Positions 22,103-34,850 of a stretch of 64,000 nucleotides of DNA are shown one piece after another. The DNA lies in assembly GCA_023101885.1 (NCBI GenBank), contig JALPQD010000295.1:1086501-1150500 (forward strand), given 5' to 3'. Every line of letters starts with the position of its first letter. Positions within the stretch are counted from its first letter, which is position 1. The stretch comes from Typhlomys cinereus (taxonomy: Eukaryota; Chordata; Mammalia; Rodentia; Platacanthomyidae). The notes under the pieces were generated by a model, which saw nothing but the letters and a program-made list of their open reading frames with translations, had not been told where the DNA came from and did no database searches. A program made the position numbers and the translations under genes.

Positions 22103-25100
22103 CTGAAAAAGCAATCAGTATGCATACAGTTAAGTTTATTAGTTAATTATGATTTCATCTTCCATTTCCTTTATTGACATTTTAAAGAATAAACTAGCAC
22201 CACATAAGCCCCTTTGTTTTCCATTATCGAACAGCCTTGCAGTAAAAAGACTTCACACATTTTATTTGTACATCTATAGAGGAAGATAACTGTATTTTTG
22301 GCTTTAGAACACTTTAATACTTACATTTGTATGAGTCAAACATTAGGTATGAAAGATAACATTTTTGTCCACTTTTGTTCATAATTATTAAATGAAGGCA
22401 AGTATTCTTTGAATCAGTGGTTAGTTAAGAATATAAGAACTAGTTACAGAAAGTCAAACTGCTGTAAGCTGGACTAGAAAGTACAAGAGGAACAGGAGGA
22501 GACATCACTACTCTTCTGTAAATGAGTGTCTTTAACTACAAGATGAAATGAAGAGCTTCTCTTCAGTAGTTGTAGAGTAGTTTCCATGTGGTGAAGGCTA
22601 AATAGAGCCTTCCAGTAGAAGGCTGTGCCAGGGCCTGGATTTTACTCTGAGATCCCTTGTCTACCACATGTTTAGCTGTAGACCTTGAACTGTTTTATTG
22701 GAAGTTAATATTTTTATGTTGGTTAAAAAATGATCTGGCTGTTTATAGGTTGTATCTGAAAACATGCAATTAACTGCTTTTTGGCAACCAATAAAAATGA
22801 TCTTGTGAAAGATAAGGAATGAAGTTTTGGTCATTACATTTGCTACTGACCTTATTGATGCTACAACATTTTTTATGTTGTTGGTTTTATCAGAAATAAA
22901 GCAAGCCTGGGGTTTGTTTGAATGTAGTGATTAAAATACAATACAATTCAGCTCCCAGTTTTGTTTTATATCCATTGTCATACATACACACTCTATACTC
23001 CAGTTCCCATTGAAATGACAGCAAGTATAAATGAATTTCATGTAGTCATCTTTTTTTTATTATAAGTACTTAACACTTCACTATGCTTGTCAATAGTACA
23101 TCCTGTAAGAGCTATGGTCTGTTGGATGCCACATGTTACATAACAATTAGTTGCCTGCTGAGTTAAAAGCACTGTACATTTCTATTTCTACCTGCTAGCT
23201 TTTTGCCCAATTTGGAAAATGAAATTAAATGATTCCTACCCAAGGGCATGATTAAATCTCTTAACGTTTTCCAGCTATGATTCTCTGGAATATATAGGTA
23301 CCACAATCAATCCTTGAAGCCATAGTGTATCTCATTCTTTTGATCTTTGTTTTTCAGCATCTCCTTAGACCTCGCTTGTCTCTTGGTGGGTATTTTCTGT
23401 GGGCCAGCTATAACCACAGCCCTCTAAAACCAGTGTAACAGTTCCCAGCCTAATATCACATCACAAGTGTTTCTGTCTAGACTGTTCCCAGTGAAGAGAG
23501 AGACTACTTGTGTCTTTTAGACATCTGAGTGGCCCTGCCTTTCCAGACTATCCAAGCAGGTGCCAATGTTGCTGCTTGATGTTGTTTTCCTTCAGCTCTG
23601 TTAAAGATTTGCCTTTGTTGCAACAAGAAGAATTCAGTATGTTAGACTCGCCTTTTAAAGTGAGATCTTGGTTGGACTGGTAGGCACTTTCTTATGCTGA
23701 ATTATATCGCTCCCCTCTGGGAACCCTGGCATTTGTTTTTGATCAGTGACTTAGAGATGAAGTGACTTTACCCTCCATGTAATTGTGAGCTTATCTCCAC
23801 CCCCCAACTTCTGAGCTCATTCTCTCAATTTAGGCCTAATTGAGGAGGATTTAACAGAGTGTAAGAGCATTGGTCATTTCTCCCAGTGAGAAAATTATGG
23901 TTGCCTTACAGATAAATAAACCACCATTGACTGAGTCCTCGAGGGAGTCTTGAGCTACTCAGAAACTAAAGTTTTTTTCAGATGTCTTCGTTCCTCATCA
24001 TACAACAGTTTAATCAACAAAGCATTAGAAGACACTGCCATGCCCGGGGCCAAGTGCAAGAAATACTGAGATACTAAGGACAGGAAGGAATCGACTTACC
24101 ACACAGCTCAGCATTAAGACACAAAGCTAGTCCATCAACCAAGCTAGTTAAAACATGATCTATTTCTTAGTGGTTTGAATTTTAAAATATTATTAATGGC
24201 ATTAAAGTACCAGAGATTGTATGAATTAGTTGACTATACTTTGGCTCATGATATTGTCCAATCCATATGGGATTTCTTGGTTTTAAATAGTTTGATCTTG
24301 ATTTGATTAATCAAGGTTTTGTGTGTGTGTGTATGCTTGTCTGCACAGGTTTGGTGTAGTGTGTACATGCTTTGGCATGTTTGGAAGTCAGAGGACAACC
24401 TCAGGTTTCATCCCTGCCTTCTGCCTGGTTGAGACAGGGTATTTTGTTAGCTACTGCATATACCAATTTAGTTGGCCTTCAAGCTTCGAGGATTTGCTTC
24501 TCCTCTGCAGAAGCCCTGGGTAGCCCTGGGTACTATTGAGTCCCTCTAGCTTTTATATGGGTTCTGGGGATCCATATTCAAGTTCTCATAAATGCATAGC
24601 AAGCAGTTTATCCAAAGTTTCAACAGTATTTTTCCATTGGGTCCACAAATTTGGAACCCCAAATCTGTAAATAAATTCATTGTATTTATGTTAGGAAAAA
24701 TCAGAGATTGAAAAGAGCAGATGAAGCTTATTCTAAGCACAGAAAGTTGAACCTGTTTCCAGTATTTGTCCTTTACTGCTATGTTAAAGTTTTAACTTAT
24801 ATTTAACCATTACTATTAGCTTAAATTCTTAACAATGATTAATTCACCAAAGTCCTTTTGCTATTCCTGAATCGCATTTGTGCCTACATTAAGACCTCTG
24901 TGTTGAGAGATCTCCCGGCTTGTGACACACTGTGATCTTTCTGTGTCTTACTCCTTTCTTTGCTTTTCAGGTCATGGGCAAAATGTCGTCCTTGGCCATT
25001 GAAGTATCCCTTCACCACTTAGACAAGCGCATGCGTCCAAAGCAGATGGAAGGAAAAAAGGGTTTAATGGAACACTAGGCAAGTGATCTGGGAAGATCAA

Positions 25101-27641
25101 AGGTGGTAATCAAAGTGGAATCCTGAAAAGTAGATTCAAGGGTATTAGTATTGATAAGATAACAGGACTGTGAAAACAGAAAAATACTATAAAGAAATAA
25201 AGCAGGGAAAAGACTGTAACATCTCTGTTGGATTATCCTATCAATATGACTTTGATGTCGAGTGCAAGTTTATGTCAAGGGGAGAGAAAGTACGATATGT
25301 TGAATTGAGTGAATGATGAGAGAACGGAATTTATTAAGTATCTGTCAATTGCTTTAACAGAAATATGGAACTGGTGCCAAAAGGAGGCAGCATGGGGTAA
25401 AGATTGAAGGTCACAGAAAGAAGCCCTCTTCTTTGAGGGCTAAGCTTTGAGAAGGTAGAGAAAAGGACCTAATCCTCCACAGTCCTGAGAGTGGAAAGGT
25501 ATATGGACTCAGATAAAGCAGGGGATTAAAGACAGTTAAGTATAATTCAGAAAAGCTGTATTTTAATTTAAATAGCCTACAGAACATTCATAATAGCTTT
25601 GTAACAACCTTCCTAAGTATAAGTAACTTGTCAGGACATTTTTATCTACCAGACTCAAAACTTCCTTTAGTACATAACATACTGTCTCATTCACCAAATG
25701 CCAGCTAAGCAGAGCCATTTCAAACTTTCAGAAATGCCAGATACTTTCTTTTGGAGGTTCCACCCATCATAGTAGCAAATGTATTAAAACAGCTATCTTC
25801 CATATTAAATGGAAGTAGGTTTGGGGTAAGATTAATTTACAAAATCTGCTTTAGAAATGGTTTGGCCATTTGATGTTTGATTCAGCATTCAGGAAAGGCA
25901 ATGGGGAAATGACAAGAAATCTGAAGTCTAAATGGTAATCAGTAATGGAAGTTACATTTTTCTGATGTTTAAGGTAAATATCTAGTGATGGGAAGTCTGT
26001 CTTATGCAAACTTCTCCAAACTTGCTTTATGGTAGAGAAAAAGCAAAAGATGTACCCTAAATTATTAAAGCTAATGAGAGGTTTAGCATCCTTTAGAGGA
26101 TGCTCCCAAACTTATTAGCGTACAGCAGTTAAGACTACCTGCCCAGAGTCCAGCTCTACCTGTTAGCTGGCCATGCAGCTCTGGGTAAGCTGACTCCGAG
26201 CTTTGGTTTTCTGCTAGTCACAGAACTCAAGGTGCGTAAAGCACAGGGGCACACAGAGTTCTAGGAGAGTCCTGGTACCTAGCATTGTTCCGTACTCCTC
26301 TTGGCACTCCATGGGCAGGTATCCCTGATAGGGTCCTGTCTCATGGTGAAAAAGTCAAATGTTTTTGGCAGGAAAAAAAGAAAATCCATGACATCTACTA
26401 TTTTGCCATTCAGTATTGACAATGCTGAAGCAGATGTATAGGGCTTTGGGAGAGTAAAAGGTTAAATTCTTAGGCAAGAGGAGAAATGAGTTCATGCATA
26501 TTTCTATCGTGCTACTCAGATGAGAACATGTTTTGTAAGACTTCCAGATGTGGAATTGGGTCCCAAGAGCCCACAAAGAAAGCGAAATGCTATCAGTGTT
26601 CTCCAGTTCCCCTCCTATGGTACAGCGGCTGCTAATCTGTATTGCTAGGAGAGGTCTGGCATTGCTGGGGGGGGTCACCACTGCACACAATGTGTTATCG
26701 ACAAGTGCTCTGTTGACAACACACGTTTTGCCTGGTCCTTTATTACTGACGTTTCCTCTTTGCTGCTACAGTGCCAGAACATCACCCATGGATTACTCAT
26801 GGGCACCTACAGGTTGGCAGAGTGAAGCTGCCCTCTCTGCATGCTCTTTCTGTTGTGCTGCACCTTAGTGATTCTATACCTGCTGACACACTATGCTTCC
26901 TCACTGGTGGAGAGCCTTAATGTGGTCACACACTAAGGTAAAAAGGTATCCTCAAGTACTGTCCCATGAGAGGTGGAAATGTTGGTATATTTGTAACTTA
27001 GAGGGAATTTTCTATGCGTGTGCTTTTAAATTTCTAGCAATTCATGTAAAATGAGTTTTGTTGAAGCACAACAAATGCCTTGGAAATTCCTTTCTATATC
27101 AGTGACTAGAGATGTTTAAGCTGATGGTATTATATCATTGAGGGAGCAGCTTGGGTTTGGGGGCTTTGAGCAGTCAAGATTAGATACTGTTGAAAATGAA
27201 GCAGTTTTGTGAGAGCTCATATCCCAAGTGTCAGGATGCCTAGGACATGAGCTCAGATGAATGCACCCAGCCAGCAGAGCAGGGCCGTGGTGAGACACCG
27301 TGGAACACTAGCAGGTGGACTTCCCTGGACTCAGCCTGGTAGAGAAGAACGGTCAGTGTAACACAATGCGAGCACATGCAGGGAAGGCACGCGAATGGGA
27401 TGGTTTGTGCGTGAGGTAGGGTGTCATGAGTGGCCCAGCCAGGCTGATCCCAGTTGATTTGGGAGAAGTAAAGAAACTCAGGAAGAACCACACCATGGCC
27501 AGTAAGACGGAATTACTTCACAGTCCCACAACCTAGACCGGGTCTCATTCAGATGCTAGTGCCCAAGAGAGGGATGGAGTGGCTCAAGAAAAGGAATCGT
27601 TTCCTTCCATGCCCCCTTAGGAATGTCACTTCAGAACTCAC
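22103..27641 (-). other. LNX1: LNX1 intron
   Basis: Mostly unique-looking sequence. A B3-like SINE remnant lies at 24318-24620. No exon, RNA gene or long repeat recognised in the remaining 5 kb. Confidence 0.65.
24318..24620 (-). mobile_element. B3-like SINE remnant
   Basis: GTGTGTGTATGC start, GGAAGTCAGAGGACAACCTC, TGGTTGAGACAGGGTATTTT, GGTTCTGGGGATCCATATTC and GCATAGCAAGCAGTTTATCC. This is the antisense order of a B3/B2-like SINE. Confidence 0.55.
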
Positions 27642-27870
27642 CGTGGTAATTCCAGCCACATGACCCAGGATGGGGACCAGTCACTCGGCGGGGTGATGTT
27701 GTGGTTAGTATCCAAGGCTGCTGGGCTGCCACAGTCTTCCTGGAGTTCAGGTTCCCTGACTTCTAAGACTTTGAGGACCACTGAGGAAGATGTGCTCTTC
27801 AACAATGTGACAGCCTCGCTTCGGCTGACCTCTGTGAGCTCAATCCCATTCACATTCAATAAAATGTCAC
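27642..27870 (-). CDS. LNX1: LNX1 coding exon (PDZ3 C-terminal half and linker)
   Basis: The 229-nt exon has acceptor GGCCTCAG and donor GTGAGT (minus strand). It encodes [20 protein letters not shown], then [18 protein letters not shown], finishing PDZ3. It then runs into an acidic linker and [17 protein letters not shown], the conserved LNX1 segment before PDZ4. Confidence 0.95.
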
Positions 27871-28454
27871 CTGAGGCCAGAGAAGAAAACGCAGTCTAAG
27901 GGACTTGAACTTGTTTCTGTCCATGTGCCAAGGGGGCAGCAGCTAACTGGAATGCAGGAAGGTGGACAGGCTGAGGCAAGATACATGTCTTTAGCCCCTC
28001 CTGGAGACATGGGCCATGCTCCCATGCAAGTGGCAGTGTCAGCATGACACTGCTTTCATCAGCCGTGCTTGGGGGTTCTAAAGCATACTTATCGATATTC
28101 ATCTGTCTTACATAAAATAGTTTTGCCTACTGCTTAACCAAAGATCACCTTTTTCTACACTCTTTTGTTTCCTATTTTTATCCCAGGGTGGGAGCCTTTG
28201 GCCAAAAGCACTGACACTTGCACACAGCCTGGTACTCAGCAAACAGGAAAAATCCCTGAGTGTCTGGTAGAGGAGCCAGAGCAGATAGAGAGTGAACTAG
28301 AACATGTCTGTCACTGCATCTTTGGATTAAGCACAGCAAATATGGGCTAAGCACCTAACTAGAGGCAAAACGACTCCCATACAGCACATGCTCTAGTCTT
28401 CTGGCATATTCTCTTGTTAAGCCACTTCTTTTTTTAATAGGATTTTTTAAAAAA

Positions 28455-28682
28455 AATTTTATTATTCAATTGTGTGTGTGTGTGTGTGTGTGTGTAGAAC
28501 CACAGAGGAATTCGGGAACCACCATGGACTGCCTCCTCCTTGTTTACTCTGCCCCGGGATTCACAGGCTCCGCCCTACCAGGACCAGAAACGCAGGCCGC
28601 TATACGTGGGGTCTAGGATCCGAACTCAGGATCTTCCGCCTGCAAGACGGAGACTTAACCCCTGAGCCACCTCTCCAGCCCC
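28455..28682 (-). mobile_element. Young B2-type SINE, long subfamily, copy 4 (20-nt internal deletion)
   Basis: Antisense copy from ATTCAATTGTGTGTG to CACCTCTCCAGCCCC. Relative to the other copies it lacks 20 nt between GCAGGCCGC and TATACGTGGGG. Flanks TAATAGGATTTTTT and TAATATGATTTTTT suggest a slightly decayed target duplication. Confidence 0.85.
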
Positions 28683-28699
28683 TAATATGATTTTTTTAA

Positions 28700-29030
28700 A
28701 TATTTATTTGTTTAGTTTTGGTATGTGTGTGTGTCAGAGGATACTGTGTGAGTGTGTGTGCGTGTGTGTCAGAGGATACTGTGTGCCCCTGAGGACCAAG
28801 GGTGACTTCGGGAATCATCCCAAATTGCTTCTACCTCCTTTTTACTTCGCTCTGGGATTTCCTAGGCTTTGCCCACCAGAGCCAGAAGTGCTGGCTGTTG
28901 CTGTTTCCACCTGGTGTGAGTGTTTGTTTGTTTGTTTGTTTGTTTGTTTGTTTGTTTGTTTGTTTGTTTTTAACGTGGGACTTGGGATCCAAACTGCTTT
29001 GGAGGCAGAGGCTTAACCCCTGAGCCACTT
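28700..29030 (-). mobile_element. Older B2-like SINE with internal TTTG expansion
   Basis: Contains two GTGTGTCAGAGGATACTGTG units, then AAGGGTGACTTCGGGAATCA and GGGATTTCCTAGGCTTTGCC, and ends TTAACCCCTGAGCCACTT. About 13 TTTG units (28919-28968) sit where relatives have a short T run before ACGTGGGATC. Confidence 0.75.
28919..28968. repeat. (TTTG)n microsatellite inside a SINE
   Basis: About 12-13 uninterrupted GTTT/TTTG units; it forms an in-frame FVCL-type artefact in predicted peptides. Confidence 0.92.
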
Positions 29031-29900
29031 TTAATTGGACTTCACCATTCTTCACCCAGGTGCTTGCAGAGAGCAGAAGCTACAACACATAGCTCTTTAC
29101 CTCCATTTTCTGTTCTTTTACCTCCCTCCTAGTTTTCTGCTTCCCTTACATGTCATTTTTTTTTCATAAAGAATGACATAGCCAAAAAGGAGGAAATGGG
29201 GAAGGCCTCGAGAAGCACATTTTGGTTGTCTGACTATATTCCTAACATACCAACCCCCAACCTTTGCACTCATCAAGCTAAGCAACTCCATTTCAGAGAC
29301 CTTTTTTCTTTTAAATTCAAACTCTTAAAAGGCATGGTGTTCACCCATCTGAGTGACCTCTTTGTGGGTACTGATAGTGAGTAAGAATTCCTATTTATGG
29401 TGATTCCTCTGCTTAAAGTAGCCTGGAACATGTCTGGCTAAAGAAGGAAAGCACTTTCAATGGGCAAGTCATTAGCACAGTACTTAACAATACCACTAAA
29501 TTGAAATCTATCAAATAATCTCTCCCATTCAGCCCACAGTGGAGCAATAAATTAGTCCTATCACTGCGTCAACCCAGCAAAGATCCAAGTAGCATAAGCA
29601 GAGCTAGATGATGCTGTAGAGGCAAGTTGCTCATGACCGCTGCAGCTGCCTCATCCTTCCCAGGATGTTTTGGAGTTCATATCATTAGTAGGCAAGTTGG
29701 CGTATACCCCCACATGCACGAAGAGCAGCTATGCCTTATCTGCAAATAAACCCACAGTAGTCCTGGCCAATGGACTACAGAGGTCCTGGCCAGTTCATCT
29801 CACATGCTGTTCTTAATTCTGGGCCGTTACTTAGCCAGCTAGCTGCTGACTCTTCTCCATCTTCTGCCACCCCAGTGCCTTAATTTTCTTTACTTTTTAC

Positions 29901-30078
29901 CTGTTTTTATTCTTCCGTCTCTGCTTATGACTCCTCCGGGCTCAACACTGATGACATAGATAGGCAAGTCCCATTCCCTGTGTGACGCTCCCCCAGCAAC
30001 CGTCATGCCGAGGGACTCGCTGGGGTCTTTTCGGACACTTACCACCTTCTCATGACAGGTAGTTACAGGCTGGAGGGG
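29901..30078 (-). CDS. LNX1: LNX1 coding exon (PDZ3 N-terminal half)
   Basis: On the minus strand the acceptor is GCCTTTAG and the donor GTAAAAAG, giving 178 nt. It reads [20 protein letters not shown], then [20 protein letters not shown], then [19 protein letters not shown] and the first base of Gly. The carboxylate-binding loop is SLGMTVAGG. It has no long open reading frame of its own and was found by homology between the flanking exons. Phase joins exactly on both sides. Confidence 0.95.
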
Positions 30079-30935
30079 CTAAAGGCATAAGCAGAAAAAC
30101 ATGGCATGTGTATTCACAAGTAGACTTTCCACATACAGAAATTATGGGATTCACATTAATCTGATGGTTTTCTTCTGTATTTCAGAGGAGCCCCATAACA
30201 GAGTTACATTACCCTACATTCGGTAAGCTAACTCAGAGAATGTTTACATTTTAAAAGGGAATAGTGAGAACAGGGCTGAACAAATTGGAATCACAGGAGA
30301 AACTCAAAACTTACAAATGAACCATGCTCCGATCTGTAGAGAGTCATTCATTTCTGATAGTGGCAAGTCAGCCTTTAAAAAACTCATTGTTGGTGAATAT
30401 TAGCAAGTTTTTCTACATTAAAAAGAAGACCCTATTTTATACAGCTTCTCTGGTGCCTTACAAACAGTCATGCCTCTGTTGATCAAAGAGAAATTTAACT
30501 GAGTACCAAGAGGTTCATCAGAAGGACTGCAATAACACCCTCCCCCCACACATACTCCTCCTTGCCTTGTGTCTCTAATGGCTGTTTACTTTCCCCACCA
30601 GAAAGAGACCCATGGTAGCAATAGAAAAACCTGTGTCTTTCAGTAAATTCTTTATCCTGAGTTGCTCAACTTTGGTTGGGAGGAGGAAAGCAGGATGGAG
30701 ATAATCCTTCCTATCTGTCTTTTTTCCCCCCACACTCTACTTCAGAGTGCAAAGAATGTTCCTTCATGCATAACAACATGATTAATTTGTGATGAAAGTT
30801 GAAACTCATTTATTTAAAAAAAATGGGCAAACAACTATTTTCTATTCAAGTTGTGTTGAATAGTTCTATTTTAGAATATTTACCTTGGATTTTAAAAATA
30901 AAACATTTCAGATAGCTAAAAAAAAAATATTAAGA

Positions 30936-31211
30936 GGGCTGGGGAGATGGCTCATCCTTGCAAGAGAAAGGTCCTGATGTCCATAGCCCATGTAAAAAAT
31001 ACTAGGTAGATACGGTGACCTGTAATTCCAGACTTGGAGGAGGAGTTGGGAAATCTGAGCAAAGCAATAAAGTATAAGGTGAAAGGGCAATCCAGGACTG
31101 TTCTCATATCACTCTTAAGCCTCCACAGGTCCACACACTCAAAAGACCTTGTACGCATGCTTGTATACACATGTACGCCCACCCACACACAAACACATAC
31201 ACACACACAAA
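30936..31211 (+). mobile_element. Old B2-like SINE
   Basis: GGGCTGGGGAGATGGCTCAT head (part of box A region deleted), CACTCTTAAGCCTCCACAGG, and a CACACAAACACATACACACA tail. Confidence 0.65.
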
Positions 31212-32152
31212 GATTACCATGACTTTCCCAAACACCGTATAGCTCACCATGTGCTCCATGTGACATGGCGTTCCCCTTCCTCTTCCACACAGCTGACCCC
31301 AGACCTACATATGCTGCCTATTTTCCCTTAAGTCTGTAACTGATTAGAAGCTTTTCTGGCCCATGAATCCTGGATTCCCTTCTTTGATTTTTTTTTTTTT
31401 TTTGGAAGTATTTAAGTTCCTGTTTTCAAAATGTCATTTTTTTGTTGTTGTTGTTTTTTCTCAATCCACTTAGGAACCTAACCATCCAACAGCCATGGAT
31501 GTCTTTGATTTTATTCTAAATCTGCCACTGTTTTGATGAGGACATTTCAGAAGATAGAACTATAAGTGAAAAGAATCAGTATCCCAGTAGCAGTATGAAA
31601 GTACGTTTCTAGGAATTCAGCTGCACAACAGAGCTTTGTAGATAGATGGTTAGACAGAACAAGAGCCTGTGAGAGTGCAGCTCGCATCAATCCAGGACAA
31701 GATCCCTTCTGACTTTTCTTCGAGTCAGAATGGATAGGTAGATAGGAATAATTATAAAGGCCTCTTTTAAAGTATAGTTTAATGAATGAAATATAACATA
31801 TTTGACTTAATTCAACTAAAATTAATTAGTAAAAAGATATAGTTAAGCCAACACAGAATTATGCTAATGAATACTGTCAGTGAAATTTTAAAATGCTAAT
31901 GGTATTTATTATAAGCAAGAAAGCATCAAGGATTCCTTATCTATAAAATGTTTCACAGGATGTGTTTGCTCTATCTCCATTGATTATTATAAACAGACAT
32001 GGAATTTATATGTTTATGCAGACATGGCTAAAGAATGAGGATGGGCCATAATCTCATGCTCTGAGTCAAATGTGGAGATGCTTTGAGCACACATTGCTCA
32101 AAAGCTCAATCGTGGAAAAGAAAAGGACGTTCACTCTGTCCTCTCTATTTCG

Positions 32153-32345
32153 AGAAGTGGTGAGGTAGTCTAGTTGATCAAGTGCCTGTGTGCAAACCTG
32201 ATAACCTGAGTTTGATCCTCAGAAGCCCATATGGTGAGAGCAGAGAACTAATTTCTGAAAGTCATCCTCTGATCTCCACCTATGTGTCATGGCATGCATG
32301 CATGTGCTCGCTTTTTCTCTCTCTCTAATAAATAAAAGCTTTTTT
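32153..32345 (+). mobile_element. tRNA-derived SINE (RSINE/B2-like)
   Basis: AAGTGGTGAGGTAGTCTAGT, GAGTTTGATCCTCAGAAGCC, GTCATCCTCTGATCTCCACC and tail AATAAATAAAAGC. Same type as 18717-18880. Confidence 0.6.
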
Positions 32346-33202
32346 TAAAAATAGCAGGCTGCTTATAAGGGGTTTTGTTTGGTTTCAGTGACAAGTAACA
32401 TATGGCTACCAAGGGAACTGGCTGCTAGAAGCCTAAGGTCACCATTAATAGAACGCTAAGCCAAGGTTGTAGAATCTTAGTTTGGACTAAACAAGGTTTG
32501 CTCAGACTCCCTCCCCATCCAAATGGAAAAGTGTAAGCCTTGCCTCTAACAGAAGACATAGATAGAGTACAGATTGGACCAAGTCATCTTTCTGAAAGAA
32601 AGGCTACAAGCAGTTGGCTTCCGGGTGGATTCTACCCACTGACGTATTCTGCTGGGTTCAGTGTTATAAAACGGTTCTGCATCTGAACGCCAGAAGACAG
32701 AGCATATGCTCCTGGCTTGCCCCAGGCTCTATCCTCCCTAACGTTCCATGGGCTTCAAGTGTTCAGTTATCTCCCCAGACCCTTGCGAAAACACCAAGAT
32801 ATTAAAAATAGAAGGGGATTCATCATCATTCCAGGAAGATTGGGAAACTCAAAAACCAGAGACCAAGCAAATGTCTTGTTTCATTTCAAAGTGAATGGAA
32901 AACAGACCTTATGCAGAATGACTCTTGGTAAAAGCATGGCATGTGTTTGACTTAGACTAGAAATCTGGTCCTCATATAAGATCTGCAAGACAGGGTTTCA
33001 GAACTTTCCCAGTACTTTCCTTGCTTGGATGGAGACACTTATATTTCCCAGGTCTGACACAGGACTTTGGCCTGTGTCAGAAAGAAAGAGTACTGTTTCT
33101 TGAATTCAGAGTTCAGAGGTAGCACTTAGAAAGGTTAAAGTACACAACCTCCCCAAAATACAGCTCCTTACAGGAGACACTGACATGCCTGGCAAGCCTC
33201 AC

Positions 33203-33337
33203 CTTGGAGGCGGTGCGCCTCTCCCCTGGGCCTGGGGACCGGCTGCCATTGCTGATCCAGCCAGCTTCCTGAAAGATGTCCGGGCTCTGCTGTTGTACCT
33301 GGCGGGACACGATGAGGTGAACACGCCTTTCACTGGC
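33203..33337 (-). CDS. LNX1: LNX1 coding exon (end of PDZ2 and PDZ2-PDZ3 linker)
   Basis: The 135-nt exon is 45 codons, phase 0 at both ends, with acceptor TTCCCCTAG and donor GTGAGGC (minus strand). It encodes [20 protein letters not shown], then [20 protein letters not shown] and RTASK. The first residues close PDZ2 and the rest is a linker. Because it is symmetric, skipping would be frame-neutral. Confidence 0.95.
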
Positions 33338-33504
33338 CTAGGGGAAAAGACATAGTGTTAGTGTAATCTCCCTTACATGGTGCTTGCCACCAGACACCAG
33401 GGACGTTCTAGAACATGATTCTGATTGTCCCATTTTTAATAGAAAAAGACGATTCTAGCATTTCTTTTTTCTTTTCTTTTCTTTTTCTTTTTTTTTTTTT
33501 CTTC

Positions 33505-33596
33505 TTCAGTCTGTGGTCTTAGAGGCTAAACTCTGGGTCTTGTGCATGTTAGGAAAATGCTCTGCCTGCCAAGTGCTTCATCCCCAGCCCCTCTTA
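33505..33596 (-). mobile_element. ID-like SINE fragment, antisense
   Basis: A T/C-rich tract (33460-33505) followed by GGGTCTTGTGCATGTTAGG and CCAAGTGCTTCATCCCCAGC. This is the reverse complement of an ID-type tRNA-derived head. Confidence 0.55.
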
Positions 33597-34519
33597 TTTT
33601 AGGGCCCAGCTTGTGCTTTGGCAAAGGGCTGGGTTGTTTCTTTTAACCTTAAACCAGGTGGTGAACATGACTCCAAGGGAAAACTTAAAGAAGGTTTAGC
33701 TCATGCACCTCTTTGAAAAGATACCTTTAGAGACTAAAGACCTTTTAATGAATGGTTCTGCTGCAGACGGGCCACAGCTGAAAAGCCTTTCTGAACAAAC
33801 TAAGATGCCTAGTGTGATGTGGTAGCTCATACTAAAGGCCTAAGATCAAAGGTCAACAACAAAGAAAAAGAAATGGGAACTGCTACTGGGGAAAGGGAAT
33901 CTTGTGCCCACCCCTTTTCAGAGTTCAGGAACTAGAGAATGAGCCCTTTAGAAATACACAATGAAGCTTGATTGAAGTAACTACCTTGATTCTTCACTGA
34001 TTTCGATCACTATGTGCACTGACACTTGGGTAGACCATTTGGCATAGCAAATGCATCGTTTATTGGGAAGGTCCATAGCAAATTTTAATAATCAGCTTTT
34101 CATTATGGATAGATTTCATAGATCTTTGATTGTGATCACAATAATTAAGATTTGCATCTGAGGTTTTTCAGATCTGCAGGGTAGACAGATTAGAACTTAG
34201 GCCTGAAAAACTCATAGAAATAGGGCTTATGACCCAAACTGAAATGGTTGTCTGATATCACCCCCCACCCCATCACTTTAGTGAAAGTTGACAATGAAAG
34301 AGGCATGACTAGCTTTGACTGGAAAGATTTCTAAGGAACATTAGGCTTGGAGAAAAGGAAGATAGAAATAAAAGTATAGTCTGACAGTTCCTCTCATCAT
34401 TCCAATGCATTACGATGGCAGAAATGATCTGCCTTGTCTCCTTCCTTCACAGGTATAGTAATGGGGACATGGAAAAGTCAGGGCCCAACAGAAAATTCCT
34501 GCTCTTCTTCCTTGCCTTA

Positions 34520-34850
34520 CACAATGGGAGCTGAGATAACTCACTTTTCGCTCATCATGGTCTGATGCCTACTGGAAATTTCTTTTGCCGAAGTCTTCAC
34601 CAGGGTGTTTATAGATGGGCCTTTGGCTCTGCCTTGGTTAATTGGATTAGTGCTCTGTACAAAAGGAGTTTGTTTCTTCTAATGCTTACGGATACCAAGC
34701 ACTACCTCCAAGAAAGGCTCATTCCTAGACTCTGAATCTGTCCACATCTGGAAAGTCAGACTCGTGAAAAATAAATTTCTATTGCTTATAAGCCACCCAG
34801 TTTATAGTTCTTTCTTTCTTTTTACAGCAGTCCACGTAGACTAAGATATT
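34520..34850 (+). mobile_element. MaLR-type LTR remnant
   Basis: The right end reads CTTATAAGCCACCCAGTTTA then TACAGCAGTCCACGTAGAC, the usual 3' end of mammalian MaLR LTRs, with AATAAATTTC just before. The left limit is uncertain. Confidence 0.55.

Larger units (their letters stand above)
27871..29900 (-). other. LNX1: LNX1 intron
   Basis: Holds a young SINE copy (28455-28682) directly followed by an older related SINE with a TTTG expansion (28700-29030). The rest is unremarkable. Confidence 0.7.
30079..33202 (-). other. LNX1: LNX1 intron
   Basis: Holds an old B2-like SINE (30936-31211) and a tRNA-derived SINE (32153-32345), plus T-rich runs near 31388-31403 and 31438-31460. No other feature seen. 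Confidence 0.65.
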
